DNA of 15,205 bases from DATEPR01 sp036503065 (GTDB taxonomy: Bacteria; Actinomycetota; Actinomycetes; Mycobacteriales; Pseudonocardiaceae): assembly GCA_036503065.1 (NCBI GenBank), contig DASXXM010000239.1, positions 1 to 15,205 of the forward strand, given 5' to 3'. The notes below the pieces were generated by a model that was not told the DNA's origin, did no database searches, and was given only the letters and a program-made list of their open reading frames with translations. Each line of letters starts with the position of its first letter. Positions within the stretch are counted from its first letter, which is position 1. Below are positions 1 to 5,978 of this stretch, piece by piece. A program made the translations under genes and the position numbers.

Positions 1-141
1 GCCGCGCAGGACCTCCAGGTCCAGTTCAAGGTCGACCCCGACGACAACGGCCTCGAGCGGTTCATCACGGCCACCCGGCGGCAGAACTTCCTGGTGCCGC
101 CACGGCCCGTGCGGTCCTTCCCGCTCATCGAGTTCAACTGA
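1..141 (+). CDS. C-terminal end of an unrecognised protein (5' end outside window)
   Basis: The frame is open from base 1 to a TGA at 139-141 and gives the last 46 residues of a protein. The tail is mixed charged and polar, with an arginine-rich stretch (ATRRQ) and a proline-rich end (VPPRPVRSFPLIEFN). There is no membrane segment. I cannot assign a family from so short a C-terminus. Codon use (GC-rich third positions) fits a real gene, and a strong hairpin 35 bp downstream fits the end of a transcription unit. Nothing links it to the biosynthetic genes. Confidence 0.6.
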   Translation, partial: AAQDLQVQFKVDPDDNGLERFITATRRQNFLVPPRPVRSFPLIEFN

Positions 142-170
142 GTCAACGCGGTTCAACTGAAGTAACGCAG
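132..170. repeat. imperfect tandem duplication of ~19-20 bp across the stop codon
   Basis: GTTCAACTGAGTCAACGCG at 132-150 is followed directly by GTTCAACTGAAGTAACGCAG at 151-170. The first ten bases are identical, and the remainder differs by one inserted base and a few substitutions. The first copy holds the TGA stop of the upstream gene, so the duplication extends only the 3' untranslated sequence. Confidence 0.6.
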
Positions 171-175
171 GGGGT

Positions 176-203
176 CCGGCCGCCACGTACGCGTGGCGGC
201 CGG
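176..203. terminator. bidirectional hairpin between convergent genes
   Basis: Perfect 12-bp arms lie at 176-187 (CCGGCCGCCACG) and 192-203 (CGTGGCGGCCGG), closed by the tetraloop TACG. In the + strand RNA this is a C(UACG)G loop, a member of the very stable UNCG class. No T-tract follows, which is usual for high-GC actinomycete terminators. It sits 35 bp after the stop at 141 and 7 bp past the stop of the opposing molbindin gene, so it could end transcription from both sides. Confidence 0.75.
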
Positions 204-209
204 TCCGTG

Positions 210-420
210 TCAATCGGTGCCCAGCATCACTTCGGTCGACTTGATCACGGCGGTCACCGGCGAGCCGACGCGGAGACCGAGGTCGGCGACGGAGTCCTTC
301 GTCACCCGACGCGGTCACCTCCTGGCCGCCGGCCAGCGACACCTTCACGATGGTCATCACGGCGCCGTCCTCGATGGCCGAGACGGTGCCGGCAAGCTGA
401 TTACGCGCGGACAAACGCAT
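210..420 (-). pseudogene. molbindin-type molybdate-binding protein (Mop/TOBE domain), frameshifted
   Basis: Read from the ATG at 420-418, the minus strand starts MRLSARNQLAGTVSAIEDGA, the typical opening of small Mop/TOBE molybdate-binding proteins. It then shifts frame at a run of three C (305-307 on the + strand). Removing one C restores a 69-residue protein ending VTAVIKSTEVMLGTD and stopping at 212-210, the normal length of a single Mop domain. The span is 211 bases, one more than 70 codons, which confirms a single-base insertion. A good ribosome site (GGAGG, complement of 427-431) lies 6 nt before the ATG. Such proteins bind molybdate or tungstate in the cytoplasm. It is either a recent pseudogene or a base-calling error in the C run; the near-perfect conservation after the shift fits either. 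There is no functional tie to the neighbouring cluster. Confidence 0.85.
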
Positions 421-426
421 TGGGTG

Positions 427-431
427 CCTCC
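427..431 (-). promoter_or_regulatory. ribosome binding site of the molbindin gene
   Basis: GGAGG on the minus strand lies six bases before the ATG at 420. It supports this start codon and argues that the frame was translated until recently, or still is if the frameshift is a sequence error. Confidence 0.6.
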
Positions 432-584
432 ACATCAGACTGTCGTGTTCGCGACGATAGCTGTTCGGCACGCCCGGCGCCGTGGCCGCGAGACGGGGCT
501 CCGCAGGGCCGTGGTTGATGTCGCGAGTCGGTCCGCAGGTGCGGATATGATGTTCGCCACCTGCTGCCTGCCGGGACGGGGCTG

Positions 585-1172
585 ATGTCGGACATCGCTC
601 GTACGCGTGCGTTCTTCGGTCCCCGGGCGGCCGGGTGGGAGACGCGGTTTCCCGATGACGGGCCTGCCTATCGGCGGGCGGTGGCCGAGCTGGCGCCGCC
701 GGTCGGTGGCGTCGTCGCGGATGTGGCCTGCGGGACCGGGCGGGCGTTGCCGGAGCTCCGGGCCGCGGTCGGCGCGGCGGGCACCGTGGTCGGCTTCGAT
801 CTGACCGTCGAGATGCTCGCGGAGGCCGGGCGCCTGGGGCGTAGCGGTCTGGTACTGGCCGACGCGCTGCGGCTGCCGTTGGCTGATCGGGCCCTGGACG
901 CCGTGTTCGCCGCCGGTCTGCTGCCGCATCTGCTGGACCCGGTCGCTGGGCTGGTCAAGCTGGCACGGGTCAGCCGGCCGGGGGCTCGGCTGGCGCTGTT
1001 TCATCCGATCGGGCGACGTGCGTTGGCCCATCGGCATGGGCATGAGCCGGACCCGTCGGACATCCGGGCCGAGCCGCACATCCGGTCTGCGCTCGGTTCG
1101 TCGGGCTGGGTCTGCGAGAGCGTCGACGACGGGGACGACCGCTATCTGGTGCTGGCTAGCCGAGCAGGGTGA
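585..1172 (+). CDS. class I SAM-dependent methyltransferase
   Basis: 195 residues, predicted cytoplasmic. The nucleotide-binding motif I is ADVACGTG (residues 45-52). A following beta-strand ends in GFDLT (70-74), where Asp72 would bind the ribose hydroxyls of S-adenosylmethionine. ADALRLPLAD (92-101) is the motif II/III region that contacts adenine in UbiE/Methyltransf_11-type enzymes, and a post-motif segment SRPGARLALFHP (130-141) follows. The protein is short for the family and has no recognisable acceptor-binding domain, so the substrate cannot be predicted. The start is the ATG at 585; upstream there is only a weak purine run (GGGACGGGG). A TATGAT hexamer at 546-551 could be a -10 element. 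Its 3' end overlaps the convergent PfpI gene by 17 bp. Membership of the biosynthetic cluster is possible but unproven. Confidence 0.85.
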   Translation: MSDIARTRAFFGPRAAGWETRFPDDGPAYRRAVAELAPPVGGVVADVACGTGRALPELRAAVGAAGTVVGFDLTVEMLAEAGRLGRSGLVLADALRLPLADRALDAVFAAGLLPHLLDPVAGLVKLARVSRPGARLALFHPIGRRALAHRHGHEPDPSDIRAEPHIRSALGSSGWVCESVDDGDDRYLVLASRAG

Positions 1173-1896
1173 TGAAGCGCCGGCCGAAGAGGTAGGCGTC
1201 GCCGGGCCAGCGGGCGGACAGATAGTTACCGTCCTCGACCACGAAGGCCAGCGTGTCGTCGGTGGCGGTGCCGCGACGGGACAGTTCGAGGGGACCGCGC
1301 CGGAACTGGTTCGGGTCGCCGAGGGCGGCGGTGACCTCGTCCTGGACGTAGGCCGGATAGGTTCGGTAGTAGCGGCCGCGTCGCCATGCGGTCAGGTAGA
1401 AGGCGCTCCGTTCCATGTACCGGGGTAGGCAGGTGGTGCGCCGGTCGGCGAGCACGCTGCGGCCGGTCGCCGGGTCGGGGGTGCGGGCGAGTACGAGGAC
1501 GCCGTGGCAGATGGCGCCGACCGGGCGGCCCAGTTGCCAGAACCTGGCCACCTGTTGTTGCAGCACGGTCGAGCCGAGGTACTGCCGCATGCCGGGCGCG
1601 TGGCCGCCGGGCAGGATGAGGCCGTCGTAGTCCGCCGGTGTGAGGTCGGCCCAGGCGATCGGGGCCTGGTAGGCGTCGGCGGCGATCAGTTCTCGGTAGA
1701 ACCGCCGTGGTTCGGGTGCCGCGCCCAGTTGCCCGAACAGCACGCCGGTGAGCAGTAGCGGATCGGCTTCGGCCGGTGTGTTGCCGTTCTCGGTCGCGAA
1801 CACCACGTCGTGGCCCGCGTCGCGGAGCAGGCGCCACGGAACGGCGACCTCGGTGACGTCGAAGTCGTGGTCCGGCAGGGGCAGCAGTACGCGCAT
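1156..1896 (-). CDS. DJ-1/PfpI (class I glutamine amidotransferase-like) family protein
   Basis: 246 residues with the DJ-1/PfpI fold signature. The N-terminal strand is MRVLLPLP, GLILPGGHAPG lies at 92-102, and the nucleophile elbow GAICHG at 127-132 has Cys130 followed by His131. The family includes Hsp31/glyoxalase III-like enzymes, isonitrile hydratases and deglycase-type stress proteins. The insert between the strands and the length near 245 fit the Hsp31-like subgroup better than the short (~170 aa) proteases, but the reaction is not predictable. The start is ATG at 1896-1894, with no clear Shine-Dalgarno. It is transcribed away from the esterase and converges on the methyltransferase. 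It is probably a flanking housekeeping or stress gene, although members of this family do occur in natural-product clusters. Confidence 0.85.
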   Translation of the reverse strand: MRVLLPLPDHDFDVTEVAVPWRLLRDAGHDVVFATENGNTPAEADPLLLTGVLFGQLGAAPEPRRFYRELIAADAYQAPIAWADLTPADYDGLILPGGHAPGMRQYLGSTVLQQQVARFWQLGRPVGAICHGVLVLARTPDPATGRSVLADRRTTCLPRYMERSAFYLTAWRRGRYYRTYPAYVQDEVTAALGDPNQFRRGPLELSRRGTATDDTLAFVVEDGNYLSARWPGDAYLFGRRFITLLG

Positions 1897-1984
1897 GGTC
1901 AGTGCATAGCATCAGGTGACGCTGACACCGAACCCGGCACTGTTCTTACCGTCCGTCACCGCGCCGCGCTGCCAGAATGCCTCC

Positions 1985-2923
1985 ATGGCACTGGACCCGC
2001 AGGTTGCGGCGATGCGCGCGGAGCGCGCGAAGTCGGCGACGCCACCGCTGTACCTGATGTCCGTTGCCGAGGCCAGGGCTGAGGACCTGCGATCCATCCA
2101 GGACGCGGGCGGCCAGCCGGAACCGGTCGCCGACGTGCGCGACGACGAGATTCCGGGACCGGGCGGGCCGATCCCGATCCGGATCTACCGGCCGTCGGCC
2201 GAGCGGCCGCTGCCCGTTCTCGTCTACTTCTTCGGCGGTGGCTGGACCCTGGGCACGATCGATACGTCGGACGGCGTGTGCCGGACGCTGACCAACGCGG
2301 TCGGCTGCGTGACGATCACCGTCGGCTACCGGCTCGCGCCGGAGCACAAGTTCCCGGCCGCGGTGCACGACTGTTATGCCGCGACCGAGTGGATCGCGGC
2401 GCACGCGGTCGAGTTGGGTGTCGATCCGGATCGGATCGCGGTCGGCGGGGACAGCGCGGGTGGCAATCTCGCCGCGGCCGTGACGTTGCTGGCGCGTTCG
2501 GGGGGTCCGCGGCTGGCGCACCAGTTGCTGGTCTATCCGAACACCGACTACCTGTCGGACACCGCGTCGCTGCGGGAGAACACCGATCCGTTGCTGTTCA
2601 ACCGGAACTCGTCGGACTGGTACTGGGGGCACTACCTCGCGTCGCCCGAGGACGGCGTCGACCCGCTGGCGTCGCCGCTGCGCGCGCCCGATCATGCCGG
2701 GCTGCCGTCGGCCACGGTGGTCACCGCCGAGTACGACCCGCTGCGGGACCAGGCCGAGGAGTACGCGGAACGGCTGCGGCTGGCCGGGGTGTCGGTCTCC
2801 CTGAGCCGGTATGCCGGGATGGTGCACGGCTTCTTCACGATGTCCGGCGTGCTGGACGCGGCACGGGACGCGGTCGCGGAGGCGGCGGCCTGCCTGCGGA
2901 AGGCATTCGAGGCGGTGCCATGA
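1985..2923 (+). CDS. alpha/beta hydrolase, HSL (hormone-sensitive lipase, fold-3) family esterase
   Basis: 312 residues from the ATG at 1985. The nucleophile motif GDSAGG (155-160) gives Ser157. Asp251 in EYDPLRD and His281 in MVHGFF complete the catalytic triad in the expected order and spacing. The oxyanion-hole motif, usually HGGGW, reads FFGGGW (82-87), so the leading His is Phe. YRLAPEHKFPAA (115-126) is a further family hallmark. An in-frame GTG at 1916 would add 23 residues; I prefer 1985 because the family normally begins near LDPQVAAM. It hydrolyses esters or acyl groups and is probably cytoplasmic. It overlaps the aminotransferase start by four bases (ATGA), so the two genes should be co-transcribed. 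That places it in the hydroxyphenylglycine cluster, where it might release or trim an ester or thioester intermediate (inference). Confidence 0.9.
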   Translation: MALDPQVAAMRAERAKSATPPLYLMSVAEARAEDLRSIQDAGGQPEPVADVRDDEIPGPGGPIPIRIYRPSAERPLPVLVYFFGGGWTLGTIDTSDGVCRTLTNAVGCVTITVGYRLAPEHKFPAAVHDCYAATEWIAAHAVELGVDPDRIAVGGDSAGGNLAAAVTLLARSGGPRLAHQLLVYPNTDYLSDTASLRENTDPLLFNRNSSDWYWGHYLASPEDGVDPLASPLRAPDHAGLPSATVVTAEYDPLRDQAEEYAERLRLAGVSVSLSRYAGMVHGFFTMSGVLDAARDAVAEAAACLRKAFEAVP

Positions 2924-4236
2924 CGGTGACCCTCCCGGGTGCGTTGGCGCTCGGCGATCTGCACGGCTCGCTGTCGGATCCGCTGCTGGACGCGATGACG
3001 TTCCTCAACGAGGTGACGTCGCGGTTCCCGGACGCGATCTCGTTCGCGCCCGGCCGGCCGTACGAGGGACTGTTCGAACCGGACCGCATCCACGACTACC
3101 TCACCGCGTACACCGACTATCTCGTCGCCGACCGCGGGTACCGGCCGGATCAGGTGCGCACCGCGTTGTTTCAGTACGGCCGGACCAACGGGGAGATCCA
3201 CGGGCTGATCGCGCGCACCCTGGCCAACGACGAGAACCTGCGTGTGCCACCGGAATCCGTGGTGGTGACGGTCGGCGCGCAGGAGGGGATGCTGCTCGCG
3301 TTGCGCGCGCTGTTCGCCGGGCCCGATGACGTGCTGCTGGCGACCGCGCCCTGTTACATCGGGATCACCGGCGCCGCGCGGTTGCTGGATATTCCGGTCG
3401 TCGGTGTGCCGGAGGGTGCCGATGGCCTCGATCCGGACCTGGTGGCGTCGGTGGCGGCGCGGGTTCGGTCGTCCGGTCGGCGACCTCGTGCGCTGTACGT
3501 CGTGCCGGACTTCGCGAATCCGTCCGGCGCGAGCATGTCGGTGCGTGGGCGGCGGCGACTGCTGGACGTCGCGCGGGACGCCGACCTGCTGATCATCGAG
3601 GACAACCCGTACGGCTTCTTCACCAGGGACGACGTGTTCCGGCCGACGCTGAAGTCGCTGGACACGTCGCGGCAGGTGATCTATCTCGGCTCGTTCGCCA
3701 AGACGTGTTTCCCGGGCGCACGGCTGGGTTACGCGATCGCCGACCAGGACGTGGTCGACGCGGCCGGCAACCACAGCCTGCTGGCCGACCAGTTCGCCAA
3801 GATCAAGAGCATGATCACGGTGAACACGCCGTCGCTGAGCCAGGCGGTGATCGGCGGCATCCTGGCCGCCAACGACTGCCGGCTGCGCGCCGCCAATCGA
3901 GACACGATCATGTTCTATCGGGCGAATCTGGAACGGCTGCTCGGCGAACTGGACCGGCACTTCCCCGCCGCGCTCCGGGCTTCGCTCGGCGTGAACTGGA
4001 ACACACCGGGCGGCGGGTTCTTCGTCGTGGTCACCGTGCCGTTCGTGGCGGACGAGGCGGCGCTGACCCGGTCGGCCCGCGAGTACGGCGTGCTGTGGAC
4101 ACCGATGGACGCCTTCTACTTCGACGGCGGCGGCCGTCATCAGCTGCGGTTGTCTTGCAGTTACGTGGAACCGGACCGTCTTGACGAAGGCGTCCGACGG
4201 TTGGCCGCGTTCATCCTCGACCAGGCCGGTCGCTGA
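2920..4236 (+). CDS. hpgT: PLP-dependent aminotransferase, HpgT-like (hydroxyphenylglycine transaminase)
   Basis: 438 residues, fold-type I aminotransferase of the KAT/Aro8-like branch. The PLP lysine is Lys261 in SFAKTCFPGARLGY. Asn200 (FANPSG), Asp228 and Tyr231 (EDNPYG) position the cofactor, and Arg410 (LRLSCSY) should bind the substrate carboxylate. The N-terminal LHGSLSDPLLDAMTFLNEV and the SFAPGRPYEG segment resemble the HpgT transaminases of glycopeptide clusters, as I remember them. In those pathways HpgT converts 4-hydroxyphenylglyoxylate (and the 3,5-dihydroxy analogue) to the phenylglycine, commonly with tyrosine as donor. hmo and hmaS in the same window supply exactly this substrate, and no DpgA-D genes for the dihydroxy analogue are seen, so Hpg is the expected product. 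There is no winged-helix domain, so it is not a MocR regulator. The start is fixed by ATGA coupling to the esterase. Confidence 0.88.
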   Translation: MTVTLPGALALGDLHGSLSDPLLDAMTFLNEVTSRFPDAISFAPGRPYEGLFEPDRIHDYLTAYTDYLVADRGYRPDQVRTALFQYGRTNGEIHGLIARTLANDENLRVPPESVVVTVGAQEGMLLALRALFAGPDDVLLATAPCYIGITGAARLLDIPVVGVPEGADGLDPDLVASVAARVRSSGRRPRALYVVPDFANPSGASMSVRGRRRLLDVARDADLLIIEDNPYGFFTRDDVFRPTLKSLDTSRQVIYLGSFAKTCFPGARLGYAIADQDVVDAAGNHSLLADQFAKIKSMITVNTPSLSQAVIGGILAANDCRLRAANRDTIMFYRANLERLLGELDRHFPAALRASLGVNWNTPGGGFFVVVTVPFVADEAALTRSAREYGVLWTPMDAFYFDGGGRHQLRLSCSYVEPDRLDEGVRRLAAFILDQAGR

Positions 4237-4276
4237 GGCCAGGCACCAACCACAAGGGACTCGGGAAGTCAAGCGA

Positions 4277-4305
4277 CTGTCCACAGCGGATAAAGCTGTC
4301 CACAG
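4277..4305 (+). promoter_or_regulatory. two DnaA-box-like sites in tandem
   Basis: CTGTCCACAG occurs at 4277-4286 and again at 4296-4305, same orientation, 19 bp apart. The actinobacterial DnaA box is TTGTCCACA, so each site has one mismatch (the first base). There are only two boxes and no dnaA or dnaN nearby, so this is not oriC. A minor DnaA-titrating or regulatory site, or chance similarity, is possible. Confidence 0.35.
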
Positions 4306-4380
4306 CCTCTCGGTGCAACACCCAATTGGGGCTTGACAAACGGTAGATTGGAAATGGGACGTCCCCCGTGGAGTGGTGGG

Positions 4381-4515
4381 GGCTGCCTCTGAGTGGGGGG
4401 CTGCCTCTGAGTGGTGTGATGGGAAATGCCTCTGGAACGGTGGATGGGCCTGCCTCTGGAACGGAGTGGTTGGGCTGCCTCCCGCGGTCTGGTGGGCGCT
4501 GCCTCCCCGAGCGGT
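4381..4515. repeat. degenerate ~24-25-bp tandem repeat (six TGCCTC-containing units)
   Basis: TGCCTC starts at 4384, 4402, 4427, 4451, 4476 and 4500, giving spacings of 18, 25, 24, 25 and 24 bp. Adjacent units are closest to each other: units 1 and 2 share GGCTGCCTCTGAGTGG, and units 3 and 4 share TGCCTCTGGAACGG. This suggests expansion by local duplication followed by divergence. The + strand of each unit is G-rich between the TGCCTC cores. It lies wholly in the non-coding gap downstream of both flanking genes. Confidence 0.75.
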
Positions 4516-4563
4516 CTCATTGCGGGTTGGGAGCCTGTTCAAGTGGCACGGGTGGGAGCCATG

Positions 4564-5646
4564 CTACGTGCGGATTCGGACGGCCGACGGGTCGATGTCG
4601 GCGATGGTCGGGCGACCGGCCAGGCGCATGCAGTCGACGAGTTCGTCGCGCAGCAGGCGTAGGACCGCCGCCGCGCCCGTGGCGCCGCTGTGTGCGAGGC
4701 CCCACAGCACCGGGCGGCCGATCAGGACGGTGCTGGCGCCCAGCGCGAGCGCCTTGAAAACGTCCGTGCCGCAACGGATTCCGCCGTCCATGAGCACCGG
4801 GATGCGGCCGTCGACGGCCGCCACCACCTCCGGCAGTGCCTCCAGAGCTGGGACGGCGCCGTCGAGTTGGCGGCCGCCGTGGTTGGACACGACGATCGCG
4901 TCGACGCCGTGGTCGACCGCGAGGCGTGCGTCCTCCGCGGTGAGTATTCCCTTCAGTACCAGCGGGAGTATCGTCCTTTCGCGTAGCCAGGCCAGGTCCG
5001 GCCAGGTGATCGTCGGGTCGAACTCCTCGCGGGAGTGGCGTTCGATGGCGGACGTGCCGGCGGTGGCCTGGTGTGTCGACGCCATCACGGGGAGGTCCAG
5101 GTTCACCGCGTGGATCCGGTCCGGGATGGCGAACGAATTGCGCATGTCGCGCAGGCGCCGGGCCACCCGGGGGGTGTCGACGGTCAGGACCAGGGCGCCG
5201 AAGCCGGTCGACTCGGCCCGGCCGACCAGTTCGACCAGCGCGTCGCGACGTCGCAGCCAGTACACCTGCAGCCACAGCGGGCCGGTGGCGTCCTTCGCGA
5301 TGTCCGCGAGGGTCTGGCTGGCGAAGATGCTCACCACGAACGGGCCGCCCACCTCGCCGGCCGCCGCGGCCGTGGCGAGTTCGCCGTCGGGATGTACGAG
5401 TCGGTGATAAGCCATCGGCGCGACACCGATCGGTGTCGTGATCGGCGCGCCGAGTAGCGCGGTTCCCGGATCGCACTGTTTCACGTCAACGAGCACCCGG
5501 GGCCTAACCACAACGCGGTCGAATGCGGCACGGTTTTCTGCAACGGTCCATTCCACGCCGCTGCCGCCTTGCACATATCCCCACACGTCCACCGGGAGTC
5601 TGGATTGCGCCAACTCCGCGTAGTCGTCGACTCGCAATGGTTCCAC
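4564..5646 (-). CDS. hmo: 4-hydroxymandelate oxidase (FMN-dependent alpha-hydroxy acid oxidase)
   Basis: 360 residues, a TIM-barrel FMN enzyme of the lactate/glycolate/mandelate oxidase family. Visible active-site residues are Tyr24 (VWGYVQGGSG), Tyr129 (LQVYWLR), Asp157 (TVDTP), Lys232 (LKGIL), and the catalytic base His256 with Arg259 in VSNHGGRQLDGAVP. The phosphate-binding segment MDGGIRCGTDVFKAL (286-300) and IGRPVLW (309-315) follow. Similarity to Hmo of glycopeptide producers runs through the whole length (for example MAYHRLVHPDGEL, 78-90). The reaction is 4-hydroxymandelate + O2 to 4-hydroxyphenylglyoxylate + H2O2. It starts at GTG 5646-5644, supported by a strong AGGGGAGGG ribosome site eight bases upstream. 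It is divergent from the main operon across a shared control region. With hmaS and hpgT it completes the Hpg pathway. Confidence 0.92.
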   Translation of the reverse strand: MEPLRVDDYAELAQSRLPVDVWGYVQGGSGVEWTVAENRAAFDRVVVRPRVLVDVKQCDPGTALLGAPITTPIGVAPMAYHRLVHPDGELATAAAAGEVGGPFVVSIFASQTLADIAKDATGPLWLQVYWLRRRDALVELVGRAESTGFGALVLTVDTPRVARRLRDMRNSFAIPDRIHAVNLDLPVMASTHQATAGTSAIERHSREEFDPTITWPDLAWLRERTILPLVLKGILTAEDARLAVDHGVDAIVVSNHGGRQLDGAVPALEALPEVVAAVDGRIPVLMDGGIRCGTDVFKALALGASTVLIGRPVLWGLAHSGATGAAAVLRLLRDELVDCMRLAGRPTIADIDPSAVRIRT

Positions 5647-5654
5647 GTCAGTGG

Positions 5655-5663
5655 CCCTCCCCT
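5655..5663 (-). promoter_or_regulatory. ribosome binding site fixing the GTG start of hmo
   Basis: AGGGGAGGG on the minus strand lies eight bases before the GTG at 5646. It is the strongest Shine-Dalgarno in the window and decides the start in the absence of a nearby ATG. Confidence 0.75.
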
Positions 5664-5820
5664 ACTTGCGCACGCCAGTGCTTTCGTGCCGGACGCCCGA
5701 TTGGTACCAGCGCAGCGGATCAGCGGGGACACTGCGCGTAGCCACTGGCAGCCGTTGCCTGTCCGCCAGTCCAGCACAGTGTGACCGGGCGCGAGATGAT
5801 GACATGAAACTGTGCACCTA

Positions 5821-5836
5821 ACCGGTCTAGACCAGA
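5821..5836. promoter_or_regulatory. DasR-responsive element (dre)-like operator
   Basis: ACCGGTCTAGACCAGA contains the perfect palindrome GGTCTAGACC (5824-5833). The published dre consensus for the GntR/HutC-family regulator DasR is ACTGGTCTAGACCACT, with G or C allowed at the second and the second-to-last base. On that basis 14 of 16 positions agree. It lies 143 bp before the start of the adenylating enzyme and 175 bp before the start of hmo. It is just upstream of a possible -10 (TATAAA 5859-5864), where binding could repress. DasR is released by phosphorylated amino sugars, so amino-sugar (chitin or peptidoglycan) control of this cluster is predicted. Confidence 0.65.
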
Positions 5837-5864
5837 TTTCGAAAAGGCCACCGAAAGGTATAAA
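5836..5864 (+). promoter_or_regulatory. possible promoter next to the dre site
   Basis: TATAAA at 5859-5864 resembles a -10 element. Seventeen bases upstream is ATTTCG (5836-5841), a poor -35 that touches the edge of the dre-like operator. The arrangement would let the operator protein exclude polymerase, but the -35 match is weak and other hexamers exist downstream. Confidence 0.3.
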
Positions 5865-5978
5865 CGGGCGGGGCGGGGGTTGACCGGCCCTGGCCCGTGT
5901 GAAATTCTCCGGGCGTCGCCGCCACGCGGCGAATAAGACCAATCCGTCTATACAAAGCAAACGAATGCCGGGGCGCTC

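Larger units (their letters stand above)
4237..4563. other. 327-bp non-coding region between convergent hpgT and hmo, rich in repeats
   Basis: No credible gene is present. The left part holds two identical CTGTCCACAG boxes, then two perfect 10-bp palindromes, CCCAATTGGG (4321-4330) and GGGACGTCCC (4356-4365), flanking a TTGACA. The right part is a degenerate tandem repeat with TGCCTC every 18-25 bp. There is no obvious terminator hairpin directly after hpgT. The organisation suggests a dispersed intergenic element or protein-binding array rather than ordinary spacer. Confidence 0.6.
5647..5978. promoter_or_regulatory. divergent promoter region between hmo and the main biosynthetic operon
   Basis: This 332-bp gap is locally AT-richer than its surroundings, notably 5800-5865 and 5930-5965. 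It holds a DasR-like operator (5821-5836), a TTTCGAAA palindrome (5837-5844), a TATAAA hexamer (5859-5864), and a TTGACC (5880-5885) followed 17 bp later by the poor hexamer AATTCT (5903-5908). TATACA lies at 5949-5954. CACAGTGTG (5775-5783) is a further small palindrome. No coding frame is convincing. Both transcription units that make and use the Hpg precursor should start here. Confidence 0.7.

Noticed and set aside
1916..1984. GTG start giving a 335-residue esterase
   Set aside because: The extra 23 residues do not resemble the family N-terminus; ATG 1985 matches the usual start, although no clear ribosome site settles it.
2278..2919. N-terminal extension of the HpgT-like aminotransferase (possible MocR fusion)
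   Set aside because: The extension is a shadow of the esterase, with no winged-helix pattern. The native start at 2920 overlaps the esterase stop as ATGA.
4277..4305. Chromosomal or plasmid replication origin
   Set aside because: Only two imperfect DnaA boxes, no AT-rich unwinding region and no replication genes.
4333..4349. Promoter made of TTGACA and TAGATT
   Set aside because: The hexamers are only 5 bp apart, and nothing like a -10 lies at 16-18 bp spacing.
4381..4515. CRISPR array
   Set aside because: Units are 18-25 bp, contiguous and degenerate, without constant repeats separated by unique spacers, and no cas genes are near.
2692..4542. Long open frame on the minus strand across the esterase end and the aminotransferase
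   Set aside because: The translation is Arg/His/Gln-rich with no domain motif, and the plus strand encodes well-conserved catalytic residues across the same bases. It is a GC-bias shadow.
4368..4757. Small gene starting in the repeat region on the plus strand
   Set aside because: The peptide merely translates the tandem repeat (LPLSG, ASGT units) and then runs antisense into hmo. There is no ribosome site and no family resemblance.
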